DNA from: Roseisolibacter agri
GTDB taxonomy: Bacteria > Gemmatimonadota > Gemmatimonadetes > Gemmatimonadales > Gemmatimonadaceae
Reading direction: 5' to 3'
Assembly: GCF_030159095.1 (NCBI RefSeq)
Contig: NZ_BRXS01000001.1
Location: 930,001-994,000, forward strand
Length of the DNA stretch: 64,000 nt
The notes under the pieces are model-generated. The model was given only the letters and a program-made list of their open reading frames with translations, searched no databases and was not told the origin of the DNA. How positions within the stretch are numbered: position 1 is the stretch's first letter; every line of letters begins with the position of its first letter. The position numbers and the translations under genes are program-made. Shown here piece by piece: positions 49,928 to 59,352 of the stretch.

Positions 49928-51069
49928 CCGGCGCACGAGCGCGGGCGTCGCATGGGCGCGTGCTCATGACGGCCGACGCCGTCGGCGGCGTCTGGAGCTA
50001 CGCACTGGAGCTGGCGCGCGCGCTGGCGCCGCACGGCGTGGAGGTGCACCTCGCGACGATGGGCCCGCGGCCGACCGCCGCGCAGCGCGCGGCCGCCGCG
50101 CACGTGCCCACGCTCACGCTGCACGAGAGCGAGTACCGCCTGGAGTGGATGGATGCGCCGTGGGACGACGTGGCGCGTGCGGGCGACTGGCTTCTGGAGC
50201 TGGAGCGCACGCTGCGGCCCGACGTCGTGCACCTGAACGGCTACGCGCACGGCGCGCTGCCGTGGCGCGCGCCCGCGCTCGTCGTCGCGCACTCGTGCGT
50301 GCGCTCGTGGTGGCGCGCGGTGCACGGCGTCGATGCGCCGCCCGCGTGGGACCGGTATCGCGAGGCGGTGCGCGTCGGGCTCGCGGGAGCCGCCGCAGTG
50401 GTCGCGCCGACGCGCGCGATGGCGGACGCGCTGCGGGAGCACTACGGGCCGGTGCCGCACGCGCGCGTCGTGCCGAATGGTCGCACGCCGCTCGCGGCGC
50501 CGGGCGAGAAGGAGCCGCTGGTGCTGACGGCCGGCCGGCTCTGGGACGCGGCGAAGAACGTGCGCGCGGCGGTCGAGGCGTCGGCGGGGCAGGCGTGGAC
50601 GCTCGCGGTAGCCGGCGACGCGTCGCCGCCCGCCGGCGCGCGCGGCGGCGACGCATGCGGGACCGGGACGGACGCGACCAACGTGCGGTGGCTCGGCACG
50701 CTGCCGCCGCGGGAGCTCGGCGCGTGGATGGCGCGGGCCGCCGTGTACGCGCTGCCCGCGCGCTACGAGCCGTTCGGCCTCTCGGCGCTGGAGGCCGCGC
50801 AGGCCGGATGCGCGCTGGTGCTCGGCGACGTGCCGAGCCTGCGCGAGGTGTGGGGCGACGCGGCGACGTACGTGCCGCCGGACGACGTGTCCGCGCTGCG
50901 GGCCGCGATCGCGCGGCTGATGGCCGACGACGCCGGACGCGTGACGCTCGCGAGGCGCGCGCGGCGCCGCGCGGCGGACTACTCGCCGGCGCGCATGGCG
51001 GACGGCCACCTCGCGGCCTACGACGCCGCGGCGCGCGCCGGCGAGCGGGAGGTGGCCGCATGCGCGTGA
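49924..51069 (+). CDS. family 4 glycosyltransferase
   Basis: A 381-residue GT-B enzyme. MTADAVGGVWSYALELARALAPHG is the acceptor-side glycine-rich loop of GT4, PDVVHLNGYAHGAL and APTRAMADAL follow. ILTAGRLW-type donor domain is seen as VLTAGRLWDAAKNV, and ALPARYEPFGLSALEAAQAGCALV is the E-x7-E signature. It transfers a sugar from a nucleotide donor, probably in the cytoplasm. GTG start; it overlaps the next gene by 10 nt, consistent with the tight operon. Confidence 0.88.
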   Translation: MTGARARASHGRVLMTADAVGGVWSYALELARALAPHGVEVHLATMGPRPTAAQRAAAAHVPTLTLHESEYRLEWMDAPWDDVARAGDWLLELERTLRPDVVHLNGYAHGALPWRAPALVVAHSCVRSWWRAVHGVDAPPAWDRYREAVRVGLAGAAAVVAPTRAMADALREHYGPVPHARVVPNGRTPLAAPGEKEPLVLTAGRLWDAAKNVRAAVEASAGQAWTLAVAGDASPPAGARGGDACGTGTDATNVRWLGTLPPRELGAWMARAAVYALPARYEPFGLSALEAAQAGCALVLGDVPSLREVWGDAATYVPPDDVSALRAAIARLMADDAGRVTLARRARRRAADYSPARMADGHLAAYDAAARAGEREVAACA

Positions 51070-52208
51070 TCGTCTTCTGCCACTCGCTGGCCTCCGACTG
51101 GAACCACGGCAACGCCCACTTCCTGCGCGGCGTCGCGCGCGAGCTGCGGACGCGCGGGCACGAGGTCGCGAGCTGGGAGCCCGCCGACGCGTGGAGCGCC
51201 GCGAACCTGGTGGCCGAGCGCGGGCCGGAGGCGCTGGAGGGCTGGCTGCGCGCCTATCCGGCGCTGGCCGACGTGCGCCACGTGTACGCGGCCGGCGGGC
51301 CGGACGACGCCGCGCTCGACGCGGCGCTCGACGGCGCGGACCTCGTGCTGGTGCACGAGTGGAACGACCCCGCGCTGGTGGCGCGGCTGGGCGCGCGGCG
51401 TCGCGCGGGCGCGCCGTGGCGGCTGCTCTTCCACGACACGCACCATCGCTCGGTCACGGAGCGCACGGCGATGGACGCGTACGACCTGTCGGACTACGAC
51501 GGGGTGCTCGCGTTCGGCGACGCGGTGCGCGAGGTGTACCTGCGCGAGGGCTGGGCGTCGCGTGCGTGGACCTGGCACGAGGCGGCCGACCACCGCGTCT
51601 TCCATCCGATTCCCGGTGCGCCGTGCGAGGGCGACCTCGTGTGGATCGGCAACTGGGGCGACGACGAGCGCAGCGAGGAGCTGCGCGAGTTCCTGATCGA
51701 GCCGGTGCGCGACCTCGGGCTGCGCGCGCGCATCCATGGCGTGCGGTATCCGGAGCACGCGCGCGCCGCCCTCGCCGATGCCGGCATCGCGTACGCGGGG
51801 TGGCTGCCGAACCACGAGGCCCCGCAGGCGTTCGCGCGCTTCCCCGCGACCGTGCACGTGCCCCGGCGCCCCTACGTGCGTGCGCTCCCGGGCGTGCCGA
51901 CCATCCGCGTGTTCGAGGCGCTGGCGTGCGGGATCCCGCTCGTCTCGGCGCCGTGGGACGACGTCGAGGGGCTGTTCGCGCCGGGCGAGGACTTCCTCGT
52001 CGCGCGCGACGGCGCGGCGATGCGCCGGCACCTGCGGGCGCTGCTCGCCGACCACGACATGGCCGCGGCGCTCGCCGCGCGCGGCCGCGCCACCGTCCTC
52101 GCGCGGCACACCTGCGCGCACCGCGTGGACGAGCTGCTGGACGTCGCGCGCGCGCTCGGCGTGGAGACGGAGCCCGCGGCGCTCACCGCCACCCACTCGC
52201 CCGCATGA
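51060..52208 (+). CDS. CgeB-fold glycosyltransferase
   Basis: A 382-residue GT-B-like protein. VIVFCHSLASDWNHGNAHFLRGVARELRTRGHEV opens the N-terminal domain, DLVLVHEWNDPALVARLG and LFHDTHHRSVTE follow, and TIRVFEALACGIPLVSAPWDDVEGLF is the Glyco_trans_1_2 (CgeB) signature. The DTHHRS loop distinguishes it from its neighbours. It overlaps the GT4 gene by 10 nt and the next gene by ATGA. Acceptor and donor are unknown. Confidence 0.85.
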   Translation: MRVIVFCHSLASDWNHGNAHFLRGVARELRTRGHEVASWEPADAWSAANLVAERGPEALEGWLRAYPALADVRHVYAAGGPDDAALDAALDGADLVLVHEWNDPALVARLGARRRAGAPWRLLFHDTHHRSVTERTAMDAYDLSDYDGVLAFGDAVREVYLREGWASRAWTWHEAADHRVFHPIPGAPCEGDLVWIGNWGDDERSEELREFLIEPVRDLGLRARIHGVRYPEHARAALADAGIAYAGWLPNHEAPQAFARFPATVHVPRRPYVRALPGVPTIRVFEALACGIPLVSAPWDDVEGLFAPGEDFLVARDGAAMRRHLRALLADHDMAAALAARGRATVLARHTCAHRVDELLDVARALGVETEPAALTATHSPA

Positions 52209-53305
52209 GAATCGCCTTCTTCGGCTCCAGCCTCGTCTCCGCCTACTGGAACGGCGCGGCCACGTACTACCGCGGCATCGTGCGCGCGCTGCACGCCCGC
52301 GGCCACCACGTGACCTTCTACGAGCCGGACGCGTACGAGCGGCAGCGGCACCGCGACATTCCCGATCCCGACTACGCGCGCGTGGTGGTCTACGCGGGCG
52401 AGGGGACCGACGGGGTGTCGCGCGCGCTCGAGGACGCGCGCGGCGCGGACCTCGTCGTGAAGGCGAGCGGCGTGGGCGTGTTCGATGAGCTGCTGGAGCG
52501 CGAGGTGCTGGCGCTGCGGCGGCCGGGGTCCCTGGTGGCGTTCTGGGACGTGGACGCGCCCGCGACGCTGGAGCGGGTGCGCGCCGACGAGGCCGATCCC
52601 TTCCGCGCGCTCGTCCCGCGCTACGACCTGGTGCTCACCTACGGCGGCGGCGATCCCGTGGTCGCGGCCTACCACGCGCTCGGCGCGCGCGCCTGCGTGC
52701 CCGTGTACAACGCGCTCGATCCCGCCACGCATCACCCGGTGCCGCGCGACGCGCGCTTCGCGTGCGACCTCGCCTTCCTCGCCAACCGGCTGCCCGACCG
52801 CGAGGCGCGCGTCGACGCGTTCTTCTTCCGCGCCGCCGCGGCGGCGGCGGACCGCCGCTTCCTGCTCGGCGGCAACGGCTGGCACGACCGGCCGATGCCC
52901 GCGAACGTGGCGTACGTGGGCCACGTCTACACCGGCGACCACAACGCGGTGAACTGCTCCGCGCTCGCGGTGCTCAACGTCCACCGCGACAGCATGGTGC
53001 GCAACGGCTGGTCGCCGGCGACGCGCCTGTTCGAGGCCGCGGGCGCCGGCGCCTGCCAGATCACGGACGCCTGGCAGGGCATCGACGAGTTCCTCGAGCC
53101 CGGGCGCGAGATCCTCGTGGCGGAGGACGGCGACGCCGTGGCGGCGCACCTCGACGCGCTCACGCCGGCGCGCGCGCGCGCCATCGGCGACGCGGCGCTC
53201 CGGCGCGTCCTCGCGTCGCACACGTACGCGCATCGCGCGGCCCAGGTGGAGGCGGTGCTGGAGGGCGCCGAGCGCGCCGACGTCGTGGAGGCGATCGCCC
53301 GATGA
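52205..53305 (+). CDS. CgeB-fold glycosyltransferase
   Basis: A 366-residue GT-B-like protein. IAFFGSSLVSAYWNGAATYYRGIVRALHARGHHVTFYEPD opens the fold. VAFWDVDAPATLERV and LVLTYGGGDPVV parallel blocks in the 53302 and 44211 enzymes. NGWSPATRLFEAAGAGACQITDAWQGIDEFLEPG is the CgeB donor signature. It overlaps the upstream and downstream genes by ATGA. It is the third CgeB-fold enzyme of the locus, probably adding one sugar of a defined oligosaccharide (inference). Confidence 0.85.
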   Translation: MRIAFFGSSLVSAYWNGAATYYRGIVRALHARGHHVTFYEPDAYERQRHRDIPDPDYARVVVYAGEGTDGVSRALEDARGADLVVKASGVGVFDELLEREVLALRRPGSLVAFWDVDAPATLERVRADEADPFRALVPRYDLVLTYGGGDPVVAAYHALGARACVPVYNALDPATHHPVPRDARFACDLAFLANRLPDREARVDAFFFRAAAAAADRRFLLGGNGWHDRPMPANVAYVGHVYTGDHNAVNCSALAVLNVHRDSMVRNGWSPATRLFEAAGAGACQITDAWQGIDEFLEPGREILVAEDGDAVAAHLDALTPARARAIGDAALRRVLASHTYAHRAAQVEAVLEGAERADVVEAIAR

Positions 53306-54390
53306 CCGGCACCCCGCTCTCCATCGTCGTCCTCGGGCTCTCCATCACGTCGTCGTGGGGGAACGGCCACGCGACGACCTACCGCGGCCTCGTGCGCGGG
53401 CTGGCCGCGCGCGGGCACGCGGTCACCTTCCTCGAGCGCGACGTGCCGTGGTACGCGGACAACCGCGACCAGCCGGCGCCCGCGGGCTGCCGCACGATCC
53501 TCTACGCGTCGCTGGCGGAGCTGACGGCGTGCCATGCGGAGCGCGTGCGCGATGCGGACGTCGTGATCGTCGGCTCGTACGTGCCGGACGGCGTGGCGGT
53601 GGGCGAGTGGGTGACCGCCACGGCGCGCGGCGCGGTCGCGTTCTACGACATCGACACGCCGGTGACGCTGGCGAAGCTCGCGCGGGGCGAGCACGAGTAC
53701 GTGACGCCGGCGCTGGTCGCCCGCTACGACCTGTACCTCTCCTTCACCGGCGGCCCGACGCTCGATCGGCTGGAGCGCGAGCTCGGCTCGCCGATGGCGC
53801 GGCCGCTCTACTGCTCCGTCGACCCGGCGCTCTACTACCCGGACGCGGCGCCGATGCGCTGGGACCTGGGCTACATGGGCACCTACAGCGACGACCGGCA
53901 GCCGACGCTGGAGCGCCTGCTCCTGGAGCCGGCGCGCCGCTGGGACGCCGGTCGCTTCGTGGTCGCCGGGCCTCAGTACCCCGAGTCGCTCGCGTGGCCC
54001 GGGAACGTGGAGCGGGTGATGCACCTCGCGCCGCGCGAGCACCGCGCGTTCTACAACGCGCAGCGCTTCACGCTGAACGTGACGCGCGCCGACATGGTGG
54101 CCGCCGGCTGGTCGCCGAGCGTGCGGCTGTTCGAGGCGGCGGCGTGCGGCACGCCCATCGTGAGCGACTGGTGGGAGGGGCTCGACGACGTGCTCCGCGT
54201 ACGCGAGGAGATCCTCGTCGCGCACGATCCGGACGACGCGCTGCGCGCCGTGCGCGGCATGCCCGAGGACGAGCGGCTCGCGCTCGGCGCCGCCGCGCGG
54301 GCGCGCGTGCTCGCCTCCCACACCGCGGCGCACCGCGCCGCGGAGCTCGAGGGGTACGTGTCCGAGCTCCTCGCGGGCCATCTCGCCTGA
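53302..54390 (+). CDS. CgeB-type glycosyltransferase, paralogue of the 44211 enzyme
   Basis: A 362-residue GT-B-like protein. LGLSITSSWGNGHATTYRGLV, FYDIDTPVTLAKL, LSFTGGPTLDRL, GYMGTYSDDRQPTLERLLLEPARRW and RLFEAAACGTPIVSDWWEGLDDV align block by block with the leftward enzyme at 44211, clearly a duplicate pair. Small differences in the acceptor domain suggest different acceptors or donors. ATGA overlap upstream; 6 nt to the methyltransferase. Confidence 0.87.
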   Translation: MTGTPLSIVVLGLSITSSWGNGHATTYRGLVRGLAARGHAVTFLERDVPWYADNRDQPAPAGCRTILYASLAELTACHAERVRDADVVIVGSYVPDGVAVGEWVTATARGAVAFYDIDTPVTLAKLARGEHEYVTPALVARYDLYLSFTGGPTLDRLERELGSPMARPLYCSVDPALYYPDAAPMRWDLGYMGTYSDDRQPTLERLLLEPARRWDAGRFVVAGPQYPESLAWPGNVERVMHLAPREHRAFYNAQRFTLNVTRADMVAAGWSPSVRLFEAAACGTPIVSDWWEGLDDVLRVREEILVAHDPDDALRAVRGMPEDERLALGAAARARVLASHTAAHRAAELEGYVSELLAGHLA

Positions 54391-54396
54391 GGCGCC

Positions 54397-55233
54397 ATGA
54401 CCAGCCTGCTCCAGCAGTTCGCGACCGCGCCGACCAAGGCGCGCGAGGGCGAGATCCTCGCCCTGGGCCCGTGGTTCCACAACCTGCACCTGCCCGACGG
54501 GGCGCAGACGGCGCCGGGCCACGCGCTCGGCGACTTCCCGGCGTTCAAGTGGCGCGAGCTCGCGCCCGCGCTCCCGCACGACCTGCGCGGCTGGACGGCG
54601 CTCGACATCGGGTGCAACGCGGGCTTCTACAGCTTCGAGCTGGCGAAGCGCGGCGCCGAGGTCACGGGCATCGACGTCGAGCCGCTCTTCCTGCGGCAGG
54701 CCGAGTGGGCCGCGCGCGAGTTCGGGCTCGCCGACCGCGTGCGCTTCCGGCAGGCGCAGGTCTACGACCTCGCGCACATCGGCGCGCAGTTCGACCTCGT
54801 GCTGTTCATGGGCGTGTTCTACCACCTCCGCTATCCGATGCTGGGCCTCGACATCGTGGCCGAGACGGTACGCCGGCTGCTGGTGTTCCAGACGCTCACG
54901 ATGCCGGGCACCGAGGTGCATCCGGACACGGCGCGCTATCGCAGCGTGGACGACCGCGACGACTTCCTGGCGCCGGGCTGGCCGCGCATGGCTTTCCTCG
55001 AGCATCCGTTCGCGGGCGACGAGACGAACTGGTGGGCGCCCAACCACGCCGCCGTCGAGGCGATGCTCCGCAGCAGCGGCCTGCGCGTGACCGGGCGGCC
55101 GGCGCACGAGATGTATCTCTGCGAGCCCGACCCGGCGGCCGCCGTGTGGCCGCGCGGGCGTGGGCGCGCGGAGCTGCTGGCCGCCACGGGCTGCGCCTGG
55201 CGCGCCGGTGGGCCGCCCGAGGGCGGGGCGTGA
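54397..55233 (+). CDS. SAM-dependent methyltransferase, CmoB-like (TIGR04290-type)
   Basis: A 278-residue class I methyltransferase. LGPWFHNLHLPDGAQTAPGH and FKWRELAPALPHDLRGWTALDIGCNAGFYSFELAKRGA resemble the CmoB (tRNA wobble uridine) fold, with LDIGCNAG as SAM motif I and GIDVEPLFLRQAEW as motif II. DLVLFMGVFYHLRYPMLGLDIV is motif IV. It belongs, I believe, to the TIGR04290 family found beside glycosyltransferases, so methylation of a sugar is the likely role. The family number is from memory. It lies in the operon between GT genes and overlaps the next by GTGA. Confidence 0.8.
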   Translation: MTSLLQQFATAPTKAREGEILALGPWFHNLHLPDGAQTAPGHALGDFPAFKWRELAPALPHDLRGWTALDIGCNAGFYSFELAKRGAEVTGIDVEPLFLRQAEWAAREFGLADRVRFRQAQVYDLAHIGAQFDLVLFMGVFYHLRYPMLGLDIVAETVRRLLVFQTLTMPGTEVHPDTARYRSVDDRDDFLAPGWPRMAFLEHPFAGDETNWWAPNHAAVEAMLRSSGLRVTGRPAHEMYLCEPDPAAAVWPRGRGRAELLAATGCAWRAGGPPEGGA

Positions 55234-56210
55234 GCGCCGGCGTCGAGCGAGTCGCCGCGCCCGCCGTCGACCCGGATGCGTGGGGGCGCGCGATGCGGGA
55301 GGGGGCGTGGGAGCAGGCGTGGCGCGTGTGCGACGACGTGCTGCGCGAGCGCGGCGCGACGCGCTGCTGGCACCTGCCGCGACACGAGCAGTGGGTGTGG
55401 GACGGCTCGCCGGTCGACGGCCGGCGCGTGCTCGTGCGCTGCTACCACGGGCTGGGCGACACGCTGCAGTTCGTGCGCTTCCTGCCCCAGGTCCGCGCCC
55501 GCGCGGCCGAGGTGACGCTGTGGGCGCAGCCGGCGCTCCTGCGGCTGCTCGCCACCGCGCCCGGCATCGACCGGCTGCTGCCGCTCCACGACGGCGCGCC
55601 CGAGGCGGCGTACGACGTCGACGTGGAGGTGATGGAGCTGGCCCACGTCGTCCGTGCCGCGCCCGGGACCGTCGGCGGCGCGGTGCCGTACCTGCACGTG
55701 CCGCCCGCGCCGCTGGCGCGCGGCGAGCGGCTCGCGGTCGGGCTCGTGTGGGAGAGCGGCGACTGGGCGCGCGAGCGCCGCTCGATCCCGGTCGAGCTGC
55801 TCGCGCCGCTGGCCGACGTCGCCGGCGTCGCGCTGCACGTGCTGCAGCGCGGTCCGGCGCGCGCGGCGTGCGCGCCCGACTTCGGCCTGGACGCCGGCTC
55901 GGACGACGTGTACGAGGCCGCGCGCACGATGCGGGCGCTCGACCTCGTCGTGACCATCGACAGCATGCCCGCGCACCTCGCCGGCGCGCTCGGCGTCCCG
56001 GTGTGGGTGCTGCTCCCGCACGACGCCGACTGGCGCTGGATGACGGGCCGCGACGACAGCCCCTGGTACCCGACGGCGCGCCTGTTCCGCCAGCACGCGC
56101 CCGGCGCGTGGGCGCCCGTCGTGGCGCGCGTGGCGGCGGCGCTCGCGCAGCTCGCGCGCGCGCCACGACCGATCCTGGATGCACCGCTCGATCCTCCCAT
56201 CGTCCCATGA
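55230..56210 (+). CDS. GT9-like (heptosyltransferase-fold) glycosyltransferase
   Basis: A 326-residue protein. After a short helical N-terminus, VLVRCYHGLGDTLQFVRFLPQVRARAAEVTLWAQPALLRLL is the GT9 N-terminal signature (GxGDxLQF), and LAVGLVWESGDWARERRSIPVELLAPLA and DLVVTIDSMPAHLAGALGVPVWVLLPHDADWRWM complete the C-terminal donor domain, as in the TPR-associated GT9-like enzymes. The TPR part is missing, leaving about 60 residues instead. GTG start overlaps the methyltransferase stop, and ATGA overlaps the next gene. Confidence 0.8.
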   Translation: MSAGVERVAAPAVDPDAWGRAMREGAWEQAWRVCDDVLRERGATRCWHLPRHEQWVWDGSPVDGRRVLVRCYHGLGDTLQFVRFLPQVRARAAEVTLWAQPALLRLLATAPGIDRLLPLHDGAPEAAYDVDVEVMELAHVVRAAPGTVGGAVPYLHVPPAPLARGERLAVGLVWESGDWARERRSIPVELLAPLADVAGVALHVLQRGPARAACAPDFGLDAGSDDVYEAARTMRALDLVVTIDSMPAHLAGALGVPVWVLLPHDADWRWMTGRDDSPWYPTARLFRQHAPGAWAPVVARVAAALAQLARAPRPILDAPLDPPIVP

Positions 56211-57172
56211 TCGAAGCCGTCAAGCTCTGGAACGAGCCGAACAACCAGTCGCACTGGGACTTCCACATCGATCCGCGGTGGGAGGCGTTCAGCGACATGT
56301 CGGTGCGCGCCGCGCGGCGCATCAAGGCCGTCGCCCCTGACCTGCCGGTGGTGCTCGGCGGCATGTCGCCCATCGACGCCGGCTGGCTGCGCCTCGTGGA
56401 GGGCCACGGGCTGCTCGCGCACGTGGACGCTGTCGCGGTGCACGGCTTCCCGCTCGACTGGAACCACTGGAAGCTGGAGGAGTGGCCGGCGAAGATCGCG
56501 GAGATCGAGGCCGTGACCGCGAAGCCCGTGTGGGTCACCGAGGTCGGCGTGTCGACGTTCGGCGCCGACGAGGTGCAGACCTTCGGGCTGCGGCGCACCA
56601 CGGAGCTGCTCGCGGACCGCGTGGACCGCGTCTACTGGTACTCGCTGCTCGATCTGCCCGCGACGTGGGAGGCGACCACGCGCCACCGCGAGAGCGAGGG
56701 GAGCGCGTACTACCGCCACTTCTACATGGGCCTCGTGCGCGACGACGGGACGCCGAAGCCCGCCGTCGAGCACTTCGATCCGCGCCTCGGCATCTGCCAG
56801 TGGTTCCACTTCGAGGACCACCGGCTGGACCTCGCGGTGGAGTGGCTGCGGCGCCTCGGCGTGCGGCGGCTGCGCACGGGGCTCTCGTGGGCGGACTGGC
56901 ACCGCCCGAACGCGGCGGCGTGGTTCGACCGGCAGATGGCGGCGCTCGCGGAGTTCGACGTCACCGTCACGCTCTGCTTCACGCCGCCGTCGCGCGGGCT
57001 GCGGCCGCACCACACGAGCCCTCCGCAGGACGTCGAGGAGTTCGCGGCGTTCGCGGAGACGATGGTGCGGCGCTACGTGGCGCACGAGCCCACCCCCACG
57101 GCGGACGTGAGCGACGCGGCTGCGACGCCGCTCGTGGTCAGCCGCGACGTCGTCGAGGCGGCGCTCCCCTGA
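56207..57172 (+). CDS. glycosidase-like TIM-barrel protein with apparently swapped halves
   Basis: A 321-residue protein. It begins with VKLWNEPNNQSHWDF (Glu 10 at the acid/base position of clan A glycosidases such as GH39 beta-xylosidases) and continues to WVTEVGVSTFG (Glu 112, nucleophile position) and VYWYSLLDL. From about residue 198 it reads LDLAVEWLRRLGVRRLRTGLSWADWHRP and FDVTVTLCFTP, then EEFAAFAETMVRRYV. That is the early part of such a barrel, which normally precedes the NEP strand. The order thus looks circularly permuted. ATGA overlap upstream, 6 nt to the phosphatase gene. Confidence 0.65.
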   Translation: MIEAVKLWNEPNNQSHWDFHIDPRWEAFSDMSVRAARRIKAVAPDLPVVLGGMSPIDAGWLRLVEGHGLLAHVDAVAVHGFPLDWNHWKLEEWPAKIAEIEAVTAKPVWVTEVGVSTFGADEVQTFGLRRTTELLADRVDRVYWYSLLDLPATWEATTRHRESEGSAYYRHFYMGLVRDDGTPKPAVEHFDPRLGICQWFHFEDHRLDLAVEWLRRLGVRRLRTGLSWADWHRPNAAAWFDRQMAALAEFDVTVTLCFTPPSRGLRPHHTSPPQDVEEFAAFAETMVRRYVAHEPTPTADVSDAAATPLVVSRDVVEAALP

Positions 57173-57178
57173 GCGACC

Positions 57179-57766
57179 ATGCATCTCTATCTCGTGCGCC
57201 ACGCGATGTGCGACCCGGTGGGGCGCTCGCTGTCCGGCCGCACGCCGCGCGTGTGCCTGAACGCCGAGGGGCGTGCGCAGGCCGCGGCGCTGGCGATGCG
57301 GCTGGCGGGTGCGCGGCTGACGGCGGTGCACAGCAGCCCGCTGGCGCGCGCGGTGGAGACGGCGGTGACCGTCGCGCGGCCGCACGGGATCACGCCGCGC
57401 GTCGAGCCCGGGCTCACCGAGCTGGCGTTCGGCCGGTGGACGGGCCGCGCGATCGACGGGCTGCACGACGAGCCCGGATGGACGCACTTCAACAGCTACC
57501 GCAGCGGGACGCGCGCGCCGGACGGCGAGCTCGCGCTGGAGGCGCAGGCGCGCGCGGTCGCCGTGGTGCTGCGGCTCGCCGCGGAGCAGCCCGACGCACG
57601 CGTGGCGCTCGTGAGCCATGCCGACGTGCTGAAGGCCGTGCTCGGGCACCTGCTCGGCGTGCCGCTGGACCTGCAGCACCGGCTGGAGCTCGCGCCCGCG
57701 TCCGTGAGCGAGGCGGAGCTGCAGCCGTGGGGGGCGCGCGTGCTCGCGGTCAACGTGTGCGCCTGA
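57179..57766 (+). CDS. histidine phosphatase family protein
   Basis: A 195-residue phosphoglycerate-mutase-like phosphatase. LYLVRHAMCD carries the phospho-accepting His (residue 8; RHA rather than RHG), SSPLARAVETA and ELAFGRWTG follow, and VALVSHADVLKAVLGHLLG has the second His. Family members dephosphorylate sugar phosphates, 2-phosphoglycerate, cobalamin precursors or other small phosphates. In this operon it may release phosphate from a sugar intermediate (inference). It lies 6 nt after the glycosidase-like gene and 115 nt before the UDP-glucose dehydrogenase gene. Confidence 0.85.
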   Translation: MHLYLVRHAMCDPVGRSLSGRTPRVCLNAEGRAQAAALAMRLAGARLTAVHSSPLARAVETAVTVARPHGITPRVEPGLTELAFGRWTGRAIDGLHDEPGWTHFNSYRSGTRAPDGELALEAQARAVAVVLRLAAEQPDARVALVSHADVLKAVLGHLLGVPLDLQHRLELAPASVSEAELQPWGARVLAVNVCA

Positions 57767-57881
57767 CGACGCGAACGACCATCGTGCGCACCCGCGCGTG
57801 GTGTGCGAGACACAGCAGTCGCGGCACCGCACCGGCCGGATCGCCGGGACGTGCCGTGTCCCAACCGGAGACCCAACGCTC

Positions 57882-59348
57882 GTGCACATCACCGTGATCG
57901 GCACCGGGTACGTGGGCCTCGTCGTCGGCGCGTGTCTCGCGGAGACCGGCCATGACGTCGCCTGCGTGGACGTGGACGCGGCGAAGATCGCCGACCTGCA
58001 GCGCGACGTGCTGCCCATCTACGAGCCCGGGCTGGAGGAGCTCGTGCGCCGCAACCGCGCGCATGGCCGGCTCGCCTTCACGACCGACCTGCCGGCGGCG
58101 CTCACCGACGCGGAGGTCGTGTTCATCGGCGTCGGCACGCCACCCGGCTCGGACGGCTCGGCCGACCTCTCGCACGTGCTCGCGGTCGCCGAGGAGATCG
58201 GCCGGCACCTGCGGCGCGAGCTCGTCATCGTCATCAAGTCGACGGTCCCGGTAGGCACCGCGGCGCGCGTGGCGGAGGTCGTGGCGGAGCACGCGCGCTT
58301 CCCGTTCCACCTGTGCAGCAACCCGGAGTTCCTGAAGGAGGGCGCCGCCGTCGAGGACTTCCTCCGCCCCGACCGCGTGGTGCTGGGCGTGGAGAGCGAC
58401 TACGCGCGCAGCGTCATGGCGGAGCTGTACGCGCCGTTCGTCCGCACGGGCAAGCCGATCCTGTTCATGGACATCGCGAGCGCGGAGCTGACCAAGTACG
58501 CAGCCAACGCGGTCCTCGCGACGCGCATCACGCTGATGAACGAGCTGGCCAACCTCTGCGAGCGCGTGGGCGCGAACGTGGACCACGTGCGGCGCGGTGT
58601 CGGTTCGGACGGCCGCATCGGACCGGCGTTCCTCTTTCCGGGCCCGGGCTACGGCGGCAGCTGCTTCCCGAAGGACGTGAAGGCGCTGGTGCGCACCGGG
58701 CTGGCGGTGGGCGCGCCGCTGCGCGTGCTGGCCGCGGTGGACGAGGCCAACGAGCGCCAGCAGCGCGTGCTGTTCGAGAAGGTGCGCGCCGCGCTCGCCG
58801 CGGCCGACGTGCCGCTCGAAGGCGCGACGGTGGCGGTGTGGGGGCTCGCCTTCAAGCCGCAGACGGACGACCTGCGCGAGAGCCCCGCGCTGGCGCTCGG
58901 CGACGCGCTGCTGGCGGCCGGCGCGCGCGTCGTGGCGCACGATCCCGTCGCGATGTCCGCGGCGAAGCGGCGCTACGCGGACCGGGAGCTGGGCGACCGG
59001 CTCCGCTTCGCGCCGACCAGCTACGACGCCGCGGAGGGCGCCGACGTGCTGGTGGTGGCCACCGACTGGAACGAGTACCGCCACCCGAACCTCGCGCGCA
59101 TCCGCGCGGCCCTCGCGCGGCCCATCGTCGTCGACGGGCGCAACCTGTGGGACCCGGCGAAGCTCGCGGCGCTCGGCTTCGCGTACTACTCCATCGGCCG
59201 CGTGACGGCCCGCGCGCCCGAGCTGGCGATCGCGCTGCCGCGTCCGGTCGCGGCGGCCGACGCACCACCGACGGTGCCGTCGGTCGCGGTGCCGACCGCG
59301 CGCCGCCGCGCGGGCCGTACTCCGAAGTCTCCCTCGCTGGAGGCCTGA
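57882..59348 (+). CDS. ugd: UDP-glucose 6-dehydrogenase
   Basis: A 488-residue enzyme oxidising UDP-glucose to UDP-glucuronate with two [23 protein letters not shown] is the Rossmann loop. [50 protein letters not shown] and [16 protein letters not shown] (catalytic Cys near 261) are the family blocks, and [18 protein letters not shown] the C-terminal one. About 50 extra residues at the C-terminus are Pro/Arg-rich. GTG start; GGAG lies 11 nt upstream. It feeds the next gene, a UDP-xylose synthase-like enzyme. Confidence 0.93.
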   Translation: MHITVIGTGYVGLVVGACLAETGHDVACVDVDAAKIADLQRDVLPIYEPGLEELVRRNRAHGRLAFTTDLPAALTDAEVVFIGVGTPPGSDGSADLSHVLAVAEEIGRHLRRELVIVIKSTVPVGTAARVAEVVAEHARFPFHLCSNPEFLKEGAAVEDFLRPDRVVLGVESDYARSVMAELYAPFVRTGKPILFMDIASAELTKYAANAVLATRITLMNELANLCERVGANVDHVRRGVGSDGRIGPAFLFPGPGYGGSCFPKDVKALVRTGLAVGAPLRVLAAVDEANERQQRVLFEKVRAALAAADVPLEGATVAVWGLAFKPQTDDLRESPALALGDALLAAGARVVAHDPVAMSAAKRRYADRELGDRLRFAPTSYDAAEGADVLVVATDWNEYRHPNLARIRAALARPIVVDGRNLWDPAKLAALGFAYYSIGRVTARAPELAIALPRPVAAADAPPTVPSVAVPTARRRAGRTPKSPSLEA

Positions 59349-59352
59349 CCGC

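Noticed and set aside
53302-55233. Methyltransferase first considered as tRNA-modifying CmoB
   Set aside because: The fold is similar, but the operon of glycosyltransferases and the lack of cmoA favour a sugar methyltransferase.
52927-56601. Minus-strand open frame of about 1,224 codons opposite the glycosyltransferase genes
   Set aside because: Composition is arginine and proline tracts with no family motif; five coupled plus-strand genes explain the DNA.
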